Of a DNA stretch of 64,000 nucleotides, positions 8,160 through 16,258 are shown in pieces. The stretch's first letter is position 1. Every line of letters starts with the position of its first letter. Position numbers and translations under genes: made by a program. The notes beneath the pieces were generated by a model. It saw only the letters and a program-made list of their open reading frames with translations, did no database searches and was not told the DNA's origin. The DNA is from Streptomyces sp. STR69 (lineage in GTDB: Bacteria; Actinomycetota; Actinomycetes; Streptomycetales; Streptomycetaceae), in contig NZ_JALJRY010000005.1 of assembly GCF_024519455.1 (NCBI RefSeq), positions 268,210 through 332,209 of the forward strand, written 5' to 3'.

Positions 8160-8311
8160 TTCGCGTAGTCGGACTGCTCGGACGGCTTGCGGTGACGGCC
8201 GTGGGCGGCCGAATCGCCGTCCTGCGCCGAGACCGGGCCCCGGTGCTTGCCGTGGCCGGAGGTGTCCTGGGAGTCGGCGGACATCGTCTGTGCGGTGCTC
8301 GTGTCGTTCAT
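8153..8311 (-). CDS. Small hypothetical protein (52 residues)
   Basis: Polar, glycine- and histidine-rich peptide starting MNDTSTAQTMSADS and carrying two related motifs, HGKHRGPVS and HGRHRKPSEQ. It looks like a family of short Streptomyces proteins, but I cannot name a function. ATG 8311 is preceded by GGGGTGAAG. GTG 8323, in frame, is an alternative start that adds VKFP. The frame upstream stays open but shows AT-rich third positions, so it is probably leader. Confidence 0.5.
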   Translation of the reverse strand: MNDTSTAQTMSADSQDTSGHGKHRGPVSAQDGDSAAHGRHRKPSEQSDYANV

Positions 8312-8436
8312 CGGAAACTTCACCCCGTAGTAACAAGATCCTTCATACAGCTCGGCGATCTTATCCAGCCGTTCCGGGGCCGACGCGAGGCGGACCGCCG
8401 TCCGGAACGACTTCGTTACCGAGCCGCACCACTTTG

Positions 8437-9690
8437 TTACCCGACCGCCACCCGGCCTTTGAGCGGCGCCTCCCGCAACGGCACCGGACGCGGTGCGACC
8501 GGCACCGGGGGATCCGGTTCGGACGGTTGCGACGGCTCGGGCGCGGCCTCCCCAGGCGCACCCACCGTCCCCTCCCGAACCGGATCCCCCGGGCGTGCAT
8601 CCCCCGTACCCCCCATTTCCCCCGCTACCCCCGCCCCCCTGGGCACCGCCAACCGCAGCACACCGCACGGCTCGTCCCGTGTGGCGTACGGCAGTTGCAG
8701 CACCCCGTCCTCGCTCCACAGCCCAGCGCCCGCCAACCACCCCTCGGGCGCCGGGAGTTGGAGCAGCTGCCGGTCCGCGGGCCGCCATACGGCGAACCAG
8801 GTGCCGGCCGGGCCGTCGATGCGCAGCGCCACCCCGCAGTTCTCCGGCATCAGCACCTGCCCCGGCTGGATCGCGAACGGCGTCACCGTGCAGTCCGGCA
8901 CCCGCAGGCACTCCGGGAAGCGCACCGGCAGCGTGGAGCCGATCACCCCCCAGCCCAGCCGCTCCTCCCGTCCGGGCGACGGCGCGTCCGAGCGGATGAG
9001 GAGCAGCCCGCTGTCGGGATCGGCGGCGAGCAGCCGGTCGTCGCTGTCCGCGGCGATCTGCAGCAGCGGCGACACCTCCCCGTCCCGCTCCAGGTCGACC
9101 ACGATCGCCTTGGTCCGCCCGCCGACCTCCCGGTCCAGCGCCAGCATCCGCCCCGCCCGGTCCAGCCACACCCCGCCCGAACAGCGCCCCGGGACCATCG
9201 CGAGATGCTCAGGACCGAACGCCCCGCCCGCCACCAGCCACACGGCGGTGGAGCGCCGGCCCACGGCGAGGGCGTACGCCTTCTCGCCGCCCGGCGCCGG
9301 CGGCAGCAGCCGCAGCCGGGTGTCCGGGTCCGGGCACTCGATCGCGCCGAGCGGCAGCTCACCGGTGCCCGGGCCGGTCGGGTAGAGCAGCGAGAACGTG
9401 TGCCGCCCGTCGACCAGCCGCCGGATGAGCACCCGCCCGTCGCCCATCGGCTGCACCTCGCTGCCGGGCTCCTCCGGCTGGTTGCCGGGCAGCGGCACCG
9501 CGTACGGCTCCGGGCCGTCCAGGGTCCACCGCTCCGGGAACAGGCAGTCGCCGGCCGGCGCGAGGCGGGCCGCGTACGCCCCGTCCGCGCTGATCGCGCA
9601 CGCGGTGCCCGCGACACCATCGGTCCGCGGGTCCCCGCACTCGTCCCCGTCCTCGTCCGCCGCCGTGGGCTCGATCGCACAGGCCGTCAT
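8437..9690 (-). CDS. Hypothetical protein, beta-propeller-like
   Basis: Protein of 417 residues, not assigned to a named family. The sequence shows repeated blocks of the kind LLAADPDSGLLLIRSD, GGVWLDRAGRMLALDRE and WFAVWRPADRQLLQLP, about 45-50 residues apart, which suggests a seven-bladed propeller. The last 60 residues are proline-rich and disordered. No signal peptide or membrane segment is seen. ATG 9690 is set by a perfect GGAGGTGA six bases upstream; the open frame further upstream (to 9762) is then leader. Confidence 0.72.
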   Translation of the reverse strand: MTACAIEPTAADEDGDECGDPRTDGVAGTACAISADGAYAARLAPAGDCLFPERWTLDGPEPYAVPLPGNQPEEPGSEVQPMGDGRVLIRRLVDGRHTFSLLYPTGPGTGELPLGAIECPDPDTRLRLLPPAPGGEKAYALAVGRRSTAVWLVAGGAFGPEHLAMVPGRCSGGVWLDRAGRMLALDREVGGRTKAIVVDLERDGEVSPLLQIAADSDDRLLAADPDSGLLLIRSDAPSPGREERLGWGVIGSTLPVRFPECLRVPDCTVTPFAIQPGQVLMPENCGVALRIDGPAGTWFAVWRPADRQLLQLPAPEGWLAGAGLWSEDGVLQLPYATRDEPCGVLRLAVPRGAGVAGEMGGTGDARPGDPVREGTVGAPGEAAPEPSQPSEPDPPVPVAPRPVPLREAPLKGRVAVG

Positions 9691-9887
9691 GGTTCGGTCA
9701 CCTCCAGCCACGAAACTAGTTTTCGTACGTACGGACGTGGGACCGATGAGCAGCCTCATCACACATAAGGGTGGCCAAGTAACGATTCGCCTGAGGAATC
9801 CGGGGCGCGTGTGCTGAACGGGGCCGTAGCCCGTCTACGGCCGCTTCAGCGGTTCAGCCCCGCAGTGCGGCCAGGTAGCCTTTGCCC

Positions 9888-10784
9888 GTGCCCCGTCAGC
9901 CCGTATCCCGTCAGTCCGCACCCCGCCTGTCCGAAGTCGTCGCCGCGCTGGAGAACCTGTGGCCCGCCGAACGGGCCGAGTCCTGGGACGCGGTCGGCAC
10001 CGTCGTGGGCGACCCGGAACAGGACGTCACGCGCGTGCTGTTCGCCGTGGACCCGGTCCAGGAGATCGTCGACGAGGCCGTGAAACTGGGCGCCGACCTC
10101 CTGGTCACCCACCACCCCCTCTACCTTCGCGGTACGACCACGGTCGCGGCCTCCACCTTCAAGGGCCGCGTGGTGCACACCCTGATCAAGCACGACATCG
10201 CGCTGCACGTCGCCCACACCAACGCCGACCGCGCCGACCCGGGAGTCTCCGACGCCCTCGCGGGCGCGCTCGACCTCCGTGTCGTACGACCCCTCGTACC
10301 GGACCGCACCGACCCGGACGGCCGCCGGGGCCTGGGCCGCGTCTGTGAGCTGGACCACCCCCTGACCGTCCGCGAACTCGCCGCCCGTGCCGCCGAACGG
10401 CTGCCCGCCACCGCGCAGGGCATCCGCGTGGCCGGGGACCCCGACGCCCTGGTCCGCACGGTCGCCGTCAGCGGCGGCTCCGGCGACAGCCTCTTCGACG
10501 ACGTACGCGCGGCCGGCGTGGACGCCTTCCTGACCGCGGACCTCCGCCACCACCCGGCGGCAGAATTCATTGCGGATCGCGCCCACCGTCCTCTCGCGCT
10601 GCTCGACGCGGCGCACTGGGCCACCGAGTGGCCCTGGTGCGAGCTGGCCGCCGCCCAGCTCGACGAGATCTCCGACCGCGAGGGATGGGGCCTCAGGGTC
10701 CACGTCTCCAAGACGGTCACCGACCCCTGGACCGCCCACGCGGCGTCCGCCGCCACACCTGACTCACTGGGAGCCCCCAACTGA
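9888..10784 (+). CDS. Nif3-like dinuclear metal centre protein
   Basis: NIF3/YbgI (DUF34) family, 298 residues. This conserved housekeeping family forms toroidal hexamers with a two-metal centre; its substrate is debated. Motifs: ESWDAVGTV, LLVTHHPLYLRG (metal-binding His pair) and HVAHTNAD, then a C-terminal GDSLFDDV and FLTADLRHHPAAEF with LALLDAAHW. GTG 9888 is used; TTG 9882 is possible. The stop overlaps the start of the following zinc-ribbon gene (CTGA), so translation is probably coupled. Confidence 0.85.
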   Translation: MPRQPVSRQSAPRLSEVVAALENLWPAERAESWDAVGTVVGDPEQDVTRVLFAVDPVQEIVDEAVKLGADLLVTHHPLYLRGTTTVAASTFKGRVVHTLIKHDIALHVAHTNADRADPGVSDALAGALDLRVVRPLVPDRTDPDGRRGLGRVCELDHPLTVRELAARAAERLPATAQGIRVAGDPDALVRTVAVSGGSGDSLFDDVRAAGVDAFLTADLRHHPAAEFIADRAHRPLALLDAAHWATEWPWCELAAAQLDEISDREGWGLRVHVSKTVTDPWTAHAASAATPDSLGAPN

Positions 10785-11524
10785 ACGCCGCGCCCGCCGA
10801 CCAGATCCGACTTCTCGACGTCCAGGCCCTCGACGTACGCCTCTCGCAGCTCGCGCACAAGCGCAACTCCCTGCCCGAGCACGCCGAGATCGACGCGCTG
10901 ACCAAGGACCTCACCCAGCTGCGCGACCTGCTCGTGGCCGTGCAGACCGAGGAGAGCGACTGCGCCCGCGAGCAGACCAAGGCCGAGCAGGACGTCGACC
11001 AGGTCCGCCAGCGCGCCACGCGCGACCAGCAGCGCCTCGACTCCGGTGCCGTCACCTCTCCCAAGGACCTGGAGAACCTCCAGCGCGAGATCGTCTCCCT
11101 CGCCAAGCGCCAGGGCGACCTGGAGGACATCGTCCTCGAAGTCATGGAGCGCCGTGAGTCCGCACAGGAGCGCACCGCCGAACTGACCGAGCGGGTCGGT
11201 GCCGTGCAGGGCAAGATCGACGACGCGACCGCCCGCCGCGACGCCGCCACCGAGACCCTCGACGCCGACGAGGCCAAGGCCGAGAAGGAGCGCGAGGTCA
11301 TCGCGGCCACCATCCCCGCGGACCTCCTCAAGCTCTACGACAAGCTGCGCCAGCAGCAGGGCGGCATCGGCGCGGCCAAGCTGTACCAGCGCACCTGCCA
11401 GGGCTGCCGCCAGGAGCTCGCCATCACCGACTTCAACGAGGTCCGCGCGGCGGCTCCCGACACGGTGGTCCGCTGCGAGAACTGCCGCCGCATCCTGGTG
11501 CGCACGTCCGAGTCGGGTCTGTAA
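10781..11524 (+). CDS. Zinc-ribbon coiled-coil protein (DUF164) with a CTG start
   Basis: Product of 247 residues: a long antiparallel coiled coil (about residues 5-180) followed by a C4 zinc ribbon, CQGCRQELAI then CENCRRILVR. The family is a conserved actinobacterial nucleic-acid-associated protein usually next to Nif3 and RNase H genes, as here. The only start that keeps the full coil is CTG 10781. In this frame TGA lies at 10760, and no ATG, GTG or TTG occurs before GTG 10934, which would cut off 51 residues. CTG overlaps the upstream TGA as CTGA and has GGGAG eight bases before it. Confidence 0.8.
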   Translation: MNAAPADQIRLLDVQALDVRLSQLAHKRNSLPEHAEIDALTKDLTQLRDLLVAVQTEESDCAREQTKAEQDVDQVRQRATRDQQRLDSGAVTSPKDLENLQREIVSLAKRQGDLEDIVLEVMERRESAQERTAELTERVGAVQGKIDDATARRDAATETLDADEAKAEKEREVIAATIPADLLKLYDKLRQQQGGIGAAKLYQRTCQGCRQELAITDFNEVRAAAPDTVVRCENCRRILVRTSESGL

Positions 11525-11545
11525 GTCTTCCAAGGAGCGTTCGCG

Positions 11546-12730
11546 GTGCGGGAGTTCATCGTCGAGGCCGACGGCGGTTCCCGGGGCAACCCGGGACCGG
11601 CGGGCTACGGCAGCGTGGTCATCGACGCGACGACGGGGGAGACCCTGGTGGAGGCGGCCGAGTACATCGGCGTCGCCACGAACAACGTCGCCGAGTACCG
11701 CGGCCTGATCGCGGGCCTCCGCGCCGCCCACACCCTGGACCCGTCCGCCCACATCCACGTCCGCATGGACTCCAAGCTGGTCGTGGAACAGATGTCGGGC
11801 CGCTGGAAGATCAAACACCCCGACATGAAGCCCTTGGCGGCGGAGGCGGGTTCGGTGTTCCCGGTCGGGCAGGTGACGTACGAGTGGATCCCGAGGGAGA
11901 AGAACAAACACGCGGACAGGCTGGCGAATGAGGCCATGGACGGGGCGCAGCCCATCCAGGGGCGCGGGGCTGTCACATCTGCGGCTCCGCCGCGCGGGCG
12001 CGACCAGCCCCCACTCACCCGCACTATGACGACAACCGACGAGACTGACGTCCGAGCCGCCCGCAACGTGGCCGCCCCCAGTGCGGGTTGGGCCCCCGCG
12101 GACCTGGGCGCCCCCGCCACCTTCGTGCTCCTCCGCCACGGCGAAACCCCCCTCACCCCCCAGAAGCGCTTCTCCGGCAGCGGCGGTACCAACCCCTCCC
12201 TCTCACCCGTGGGCCAGGACCAAGCCGCCCGCGCGGCAACCGAGTTGGCGGCCCGCGGCACCATCCAGCACATCATCGCGTCCCCCCTCACCCGCACCCG
12301 CGAGACCGCAGCGGCCGTGGCGGAACGCCTCGGTCTGGACGTGACGATCGAAGAGGGCCTGCGCGAAACGGACTTCGGCGCCTGGGAGGGACTCACCTTC
12401 GGCGAGGTCCGCGAGCGCTACCCGGATGACATGACCGCCTGGCTGGCCGACCCCACGGTCCGGCCCACCGGCGGCGGCGAGAGTTTCGCGGCCACGGCGA
12501 CCCGTATCGCCGCCACCCGCGACAAGCTGATCGCGGCCTACGCGGGCCGCACGGTCCTGCTCGTCACGCACGTCACCCCGATCAAGACATTCGTCCAACT
12601 CGCCCTGGGCGCCCCGCCGGAGTCCCTGTTCCGCATGGAACTCTCGGCCGCCTCCCTCTCCGCGGTGGCGTACTACGCGGACGGCAACGCGAGCGTACGG
12701 CTGTTCAACGACACGTCCCACCTGCGCTGA
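11546..12730 (+). CDS. Bifunctional RNase H / histidine acid phosphatase
   Basis: A fusion known from actinobacteria, 394 residues. Residues 1-135 are RNase HI: VEADGGSRGNPGPAGYG carries the first catalytic Asp, AEYRGLIAGL the Glu and VRMDSKLVVEQM another Asp. Residues 190-394 are a histidine phosphatase with FVLLRHGETPLTPQ (RHG) and LLVTHVTPIK. The RNase part degrades RNA in RNA-DNA hybrids; the phosphatase part is linked to cobalamin biosynthesis (CobC-like) in relatives. The linker at about residues 137-160 is encoded by a Streptomyces repeat. GTG 11546 follows AAGGAGCG. The 3' end overlaps the convergent aldolase gene by 26 bp. Confidence 0.88.
   Translation: MREFIVEADGGSRGNPGPAGYGSVVIDATTGETLVEAAEYIGVATNNVAEYRGLIAGLRAAHTLDPSAHIHVRMDSKLVVEQMSGRWKIKHPDMKPLAAEAGSVFPVGQVTYEWIPREKNKHADRLANEAMDGAQPIQGRGAVTSAAPPRGRDQPPLTRTMTTTDETDVRAARNVAAPSAGWAPADLGAPATFVLLRHGETPLTPQKRFSGSGGTNPSLSPVGQDQAARAATELAARGTIQHIIASPLTRTRETAAAVAERLGLDVTIEEGLRETDFGAWEGLTFGEVRERYPDDMTAWLADPTVRPTGGGESFAATATRIAATRDKLIAAYAGRTVLLVTHVTPIKTFVQLALGAPPESLFRMELSAASLSAVAYYADGNASVRLFNDTSHLR
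11957..12023. repeat. GC-rich Streptomyces repeat in the interdomain linker
   Basis: The block contains AGGGGCGCGGGGCTG, TGCGGCTCCGCCGCG and GCGCGACCAGCCCCCA. I recognise these as parts of a repeat that is very common between genes in Streptomyces. The inner GCGGC-TCC-GCCGC and outer GGGGCTG/CAGCCCC parts can pair. Here it is read in frame as about 22 residues rich in Gly, Arg and Pro, joining the RNase H and phosphatase domains. Confidence 0.6.
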
Positions 12731-13358
12731 GCGCCGCCGCCTCGCGGGCCAGCGCCTCGATCCGCCGCCAGTCCCGCGCGGCCACCGCGTCCGCCGGGAT
12801 CATCCAACTCCCGCCCACACAGCCGACGTTGGGCAACGCCAGGTAGTCCGGCGCGGAGTTGACCCCTATCCCGCCGGTGGGACAGAACCGCGCCTGCGGC
12901 AACGGCCCGGCCAGCGCCCGGAGATACGCCGTACCGCCCGCCGCCCGAGCCGGGAAGAACTTCATCTCCCGCACCCCGCGTTCCAGCAGCGCCACGACTT
13001 CCGACGTGGTCGACACCCCCGGCAGGAACGGCACCCCGGACCCCTGCATCGCCTCCAGCAGCAGATCCGTCCACCCCGGGCTCACAAGAAACCGCGCCCC
13101 CGCCGCCACGCACTCCTTCACCTGCCCCGGAGTCAGCACGGTCCCCGCCCCGACCACGGCCCCCGGCACCTCACCCGCGATCGCCCGCAACGCCTCCAGC
13201 GCGGCCGGCGTCCGCAACGTCACCTCGATCGCCGGCAGCCCTCCGGCGACCAGCGCCCGCGCGAGCGGTACGGCGTCGGCGGCGTCCTCGATCACGACGA
13301 CGGGCAGCACGGGAGCGAGATCGAGCAGGGAGGAGGAAGGCAGCGGCGAGGAAGACAT
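12705..13358 (-). CDS. eda: KDPG/KHG aldolase
   Basis: 2-keto-3-deoxy-6-phosphogluconate aldolase, 217 residues, splitting KDPG to pyruvate and glyceraldehyde 3-phosphate in the Entner-Doudoroff or uronate pathways. Motifs: [33 protein letters not shown] (catalytic Glu), [26 protein letters not shown], the segment [13 protein letters not shown] with the Schiff-base Lys, and [19 protein letters not shown] 13358 begins [19 protein letters not shown]. Its start lies 75 bp from the end of yaaA on the same strand. Confidence 0.88.
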   Translation of the reverse strand: MSSSPLPSSSLLDLAPVLPVVVIEDAADAVPLARALVAGGLPAIEVTLRTPAALEALRAIAGEVPGAVVGAGTVLTPGQVKECVAAGARFLVSPGWTDLLLEAMQGSGVPFLPGVSTTSEVVALLERGVREMKFFPARAAGGTAYLRALAGPLPQARFCPTGGIGVNSAPDYLALPNVGCVGGSWMIPADAVAARDWRRIEALAREAAALSAGGTCR

Positions 13359-13432
13359 GGCCTCATCCTGCCGAGCCGATGCAGTACACGCAAAGCTCAT
13401 TGCGCATACTGCAACGCAGGCTCGGCGGGCAC

Positions 13433-14215
13433 TCAGTGAATCTCGTCCACCAGCACATCCAGCGACCAGGCCCGCCCCGCCTGCCCGGGCGCCGCCGCCT
13501 CCACCTCGTACCCCAGCCCCCGCAACGCGTCGACCAGTTCGGCGGGTGTCCCGGGCGCAGCCGAGGCGCTCAACAGGCTGCGCACGATCCGCCCCTTCGT
13601 CGCCTTGTTGAAGTGGCTGACGACCTTCCGGGTCGGCGCGTGCAGCACCCGTACGGTCGCCGTCCGCCCCGCGATCTCGCCCTTCGGCTTCCACGCCGCC
13701 GCGTACGCCGAGGACCGCAGATCGAGCACGAGTCCGTTCCCGGCGGCCTCGGGCAGCGCGGCCGCCATCGGTGCCCGCCAGTGCGCGCCCAGCGCCCCGA
13801 GCCCGGGCAGCCGTACCCCCATCGAGCAGCGGTACGACGGGATCCGGTCCGTCACCCGCACCGCGCCCCACAGCCCGGAGAACACCAGCAGCGAGCGTGC
13901 GGCGCGCTTCTTCGCGGCCGGTTCGAGGGAGGCCAGGTCGAGGGCGTCGTAGAGGACACCCGTGTAGATCTCCCCGGCGGGTCGCGCGCCGGCGGTCCGC
14001 AGGTCGACGTTCTTCGCGATCTCGCCGCGCAGGCCCTCGCTCAGTCCGAGCACCTCGCGTGCCTTGTCCTCGTCGGCCGCGCACAGGTCGACGAGTTCGT
14101 CGAGTACGGCCGCGCGGGCGTCGGCGAGTCCCGGCAGCGACAGCGATTCCGGCTTGAGCGGGGCACCGCGGCCGGAGGAGGCCTTGCCTTCGGAGGGCGG
14201 CAGCAGGACGAGCAC
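13433..14215 (-). CDS. yaaA: Peroxide stress protein YaaA (DUF328)
   Basis: 260 residues, the family's usual length. It begins [11 protein letters not shown], contains [29 protein letters not shown] and [11 protein letters not shown], and ends with [15 protein letters not shown]. YaaA lowers free iron during peroxide stress in Escherichia coli and binds DNA. GTG 14215 is chosen because AAGGAGAAA precedes it. It faces the RNB ribonuclease gene divergently across 76 bp. Confidence 0.88.
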   Translation of the reverse strand: MLVLLPPSEGKASSGRGAPLKPESLSLPGLADARAAVLDELVDLCAADEDKAREVLGLSEGLRGEIAKNVDLRTAGARPAGEIYTGVLYDALDLASLEPAAKKRAARSLLVFSGLWGAVRVTDRIPSYRCSMGVRLPGLGALGAHWRAPMAAALPEAAGNGLVLDLRSSAYAAAWKPKGEIAGRTATVRVLHAPTRKVVSHFNKATKGRIVRSLLSASAAPGTPAELVDALRGLGYEVEAAAPGQAGRAWSLDVLVDEIH

Positions 14216-14291
14216 GGTGGGTTTCTCCTTACGGTGGGTGCTGCGCCAGCGTAAAGGGTGCGGCCGGGCGGATTGTGCCTACGCTCGTGTC

Positions 14292-15728
14292 ATGCCCCGC
14301 CGCCGCATCCGGGTGACCGGCACCCCCGAAGCCCCGCTCCGCGCCGCCCTCACCGCGCTCCGCACCGAACTCGGCGTACCCGAGAGCTTCCCGCCGGAGG
14401 TCGTGGCCGAGGCGGAACGGGCGGCGAAGGCCCCCGCACCGGCCGACCGCGAGGACGCGACCGCCATCCCCTTCTTCACCGTCGACCCGCCCACGTCGAT
14501 GGACCTCGACCAGGCGATGCACCTGTCCCGCCGGGCGGGCGGCGGTTTCCGCGTCCGGTACGCCATCGCCGACGTCGCCGCCTTCGTCGTACCCGGCGGA
14601 GCGCTCGACGCGGAGGCCCACCGCCGCGTCACCACCCTCTACTTCCCCGACGAGAAGACCCCGCTGCACCCGCCCCTGCTCAGCGAGGGCGCCGCGAGTC
14701 TGCTGCCGGACGTGACCCGGCCGGCGGTGCTGTGGACGATCGACCTGGACGCGGACGGCCGTACGGGCGCCGTCGACGTCCGCCGGGCCCTCGTCCGCAG
14801 CCGGGCCAAGCTCGACTACGCGACCGTGCAGCGACGGATCGACGCGGGCACCGCCGAGGAACCGGTCGCGCTGCTCAAGGACATCGGCGAGGCGCGCGAA
14901 CGCCTGGAGGTGGAGCGCGGCGGCATCTCCCTCAACGTGCCCGAACAGGAGATTTTCGAGCGCGACCACACCTACGAACTCGCCTACCGCGCCCCGCTCC
15001 CCGCCGACGGCTGGAACGCCCAGATCTCCCTCCTCACCGGCATGGCCGCCGCCGACCTGATGCTCGCGCACGGCACGGGCGTCCTGCGTACCCTGCCCGC
15101 CGCCCCTGACGGCGCCGTCGGCCGCCTCCACCGCACCGCGCACGCCCTGCGCATCGACTGGCCGCACCACATGTCGTACGCCGCACTCATCCGCTCCCTC
15201 GACCCGCACCTCCCGCACCACGCGGCCTTCCTCCAGGAGTGCACGACCCTGCTGCGCGGCGCGGGCTACACGGTCTTCAGGAACGGCGACCTCCCCGCCA
15301 TCACCACCCATGCGGCGGTGGCCGCCCCCTACACCCACTGCACGGCTCCGCTACGACGGCTGGTCGACCGCTACGCCGCCGAGATCTGCCTCTCGCCCGC
15401 GTCCCCGCCCGCCTGGGTCCTGGCCGGCCTCGACGCTCTGCCCAAGGAGATGGCGGACGGCAGCCGGCTCGCCGGAACCGTCGAGCGCGAGTGCGTCGAC
15501 ATCGTCGAGGCCGCGCTGTTGAAGGACCGTGTCGGCGACCTCTTCGACGGTTGCGTCGTCGATGTGGAGGAGCGTCAACCCACCGTAGGGAAGGTGCAGT
15601 TGGACGCTCCGGCCGTCGTCGCCCGCCTGGAGGGCGGTGCGACTCCGCTGCCGCTGGGGGAGCGGTTGCGGGTCCGGCTCACGCAGGCGGACCCGGGGAC
15701 GTCGAAGGTACGGTTCGCGCCTGCTTGA
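14292..15728 (+). CDS. RNB-domain ribonuclease (RNase II/R family)
   Basis: 3'-5' exoribonuclease of 478 residues. It is shorter than RNase R or II and nearly all catalytic RNB domain. The catalytic region reads FFTVDPPTSMDLDQAMHLSR, with the acidic residues that hold magnesium. YAIADVAAFVVPGGALD, LYFPDEKTPLHPPLLSEG and the C-terminal AAPYTHCTAPLRRLVDRY are further RNB signatures. No clear cold-shock or S1 domain is present, as in the short actinobacterial branch. ATG 14292 is selected over an open frame reaching 14064. The 3' end overlaps the convergent membrane-protein gene by 50 bp. Confidence 0.87.
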   Translation: MPRRRIRVTGTPEAPLRAALTALRTELGVPESFPPEVVAEAERAAKAPAPADREDATAIPFFTVDPPTSMDLDQAMHLSRRAGGGFRVRYAIADVAAFVVPGGALDAEAHRRVTTLYFPDEKTPLHPPLLSEGAASLLPDVTRPAVLWTIDLDADGRTGAVDVRRALVRSRAKLDYATVQRRIDAGTAEEPVALLKDIGEARERLEVERGGISLNVPEQEIFERDHTYELAYRAPLPADGWNAQISLLTGMAAADLMLAHGTGVLRTLPAAPDGAVGRLHRTAHALRIDWPHHMSYAALIRSLDPHLPHHAAFLQECTTLLRGAGYTVFRNGDLPAITTHAAVAAPYTHCTAPLRRLVDRYAAEICLSPASPPAWVLAGLDALPKEMADGSRLAGTVERECVDIVEAALLKDRVGDLFDGCVVDVEERQPTVGKVQLDAPAVVARLEGGATPLPLGERLRVRLTQADPGTSKVRFAPA

Positions 15729-16224
15729 TCGCCGCTACGAGGGTGTCGGCGTCGTCGGCGTGGAAGCGGACGGTGCCGACCTCCTGTCGGCGGCCGAGGA
15801 AGGTGAAGTGGATTACGGGCTCGGTGAGTTGGAGAGTGACGGTGGTGCGGAAGCCGACCGGGAGATCGAGTTCGCCGGCGCCCCGGCGGCGGGCCGTGCG
15901 CAACTCGCCCTCGGCCGAGGCGACATGATCCAGCGGGACGACCAGGTCGGCGCGGGCCGTCCGGCGCAGCCGCAGCGAGCCCGGCTCCGCGTCCGTGTCC
16001 AGCAGGTGCGGTCGGGCCGCGGAGGACGCGTGCAGGGCGCCGACGGCCCCGACCGCGCAGAGCCCCAGAACCGGCACCAGTTGCTGGAGCACCGGCCAGT
16101 TCCGCAGCAGCACCGACATGGTGAGCATCTCCAGCACGCACGCCAGCGCCGACCCGGCCAGCAGGGACCGGCGCCCCCGCGCATACCCGAACAACCGCCC
16201 GCCGCCTGCCCAGTTGGTCCTCAT
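15679..16224 (-). CDS. Hypothetical membrane protein
   Basis: 181 residues with two membrane segments near the N-terminus (about residues 19-38 and 45-66), then a soluble beta-rich domain (PHLLDTDAEPGSLRLRR, VTLQLTEPVIHFTFLG, VRFHADDADTLVAAI). The tail looks like a PH-like fold facing the cytoplasm. No specific function recognised. ATG 16224 has GGAG 6 bp upstream. It lies 34 bp after the monooxygenase gene on the same strand and may be its operon partner. Confidence 0.75.
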   Translation of the reverse strand: MRTNWAGGGRLFGYARGRRSLLAGSALACVLEMLTMSVLLRNWPVLQQLVPVLGLCAVGAVGALHASSAARPHLLDTDAEPGSLRLRRTARADLVVPLDHVASAEGELRTARRRGAGELDLPVGFRTTVTLQLTEPVIHFTFLGRRQEVGTVRFHADDADTLVAAIKQARTVPSTSPGPPA

Positions 16225-16258
16225 GAACTCCAGTGCAGATGCTGACGTCGCGGCAGGG

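Noticed and set aside
12705..14084. Long leftward frame spanning the aldolase and YaaA genes
   Set aside because: Only 12705-13358 has aldolase motifs; the upstream part is a shadow of yaaA in another frame.
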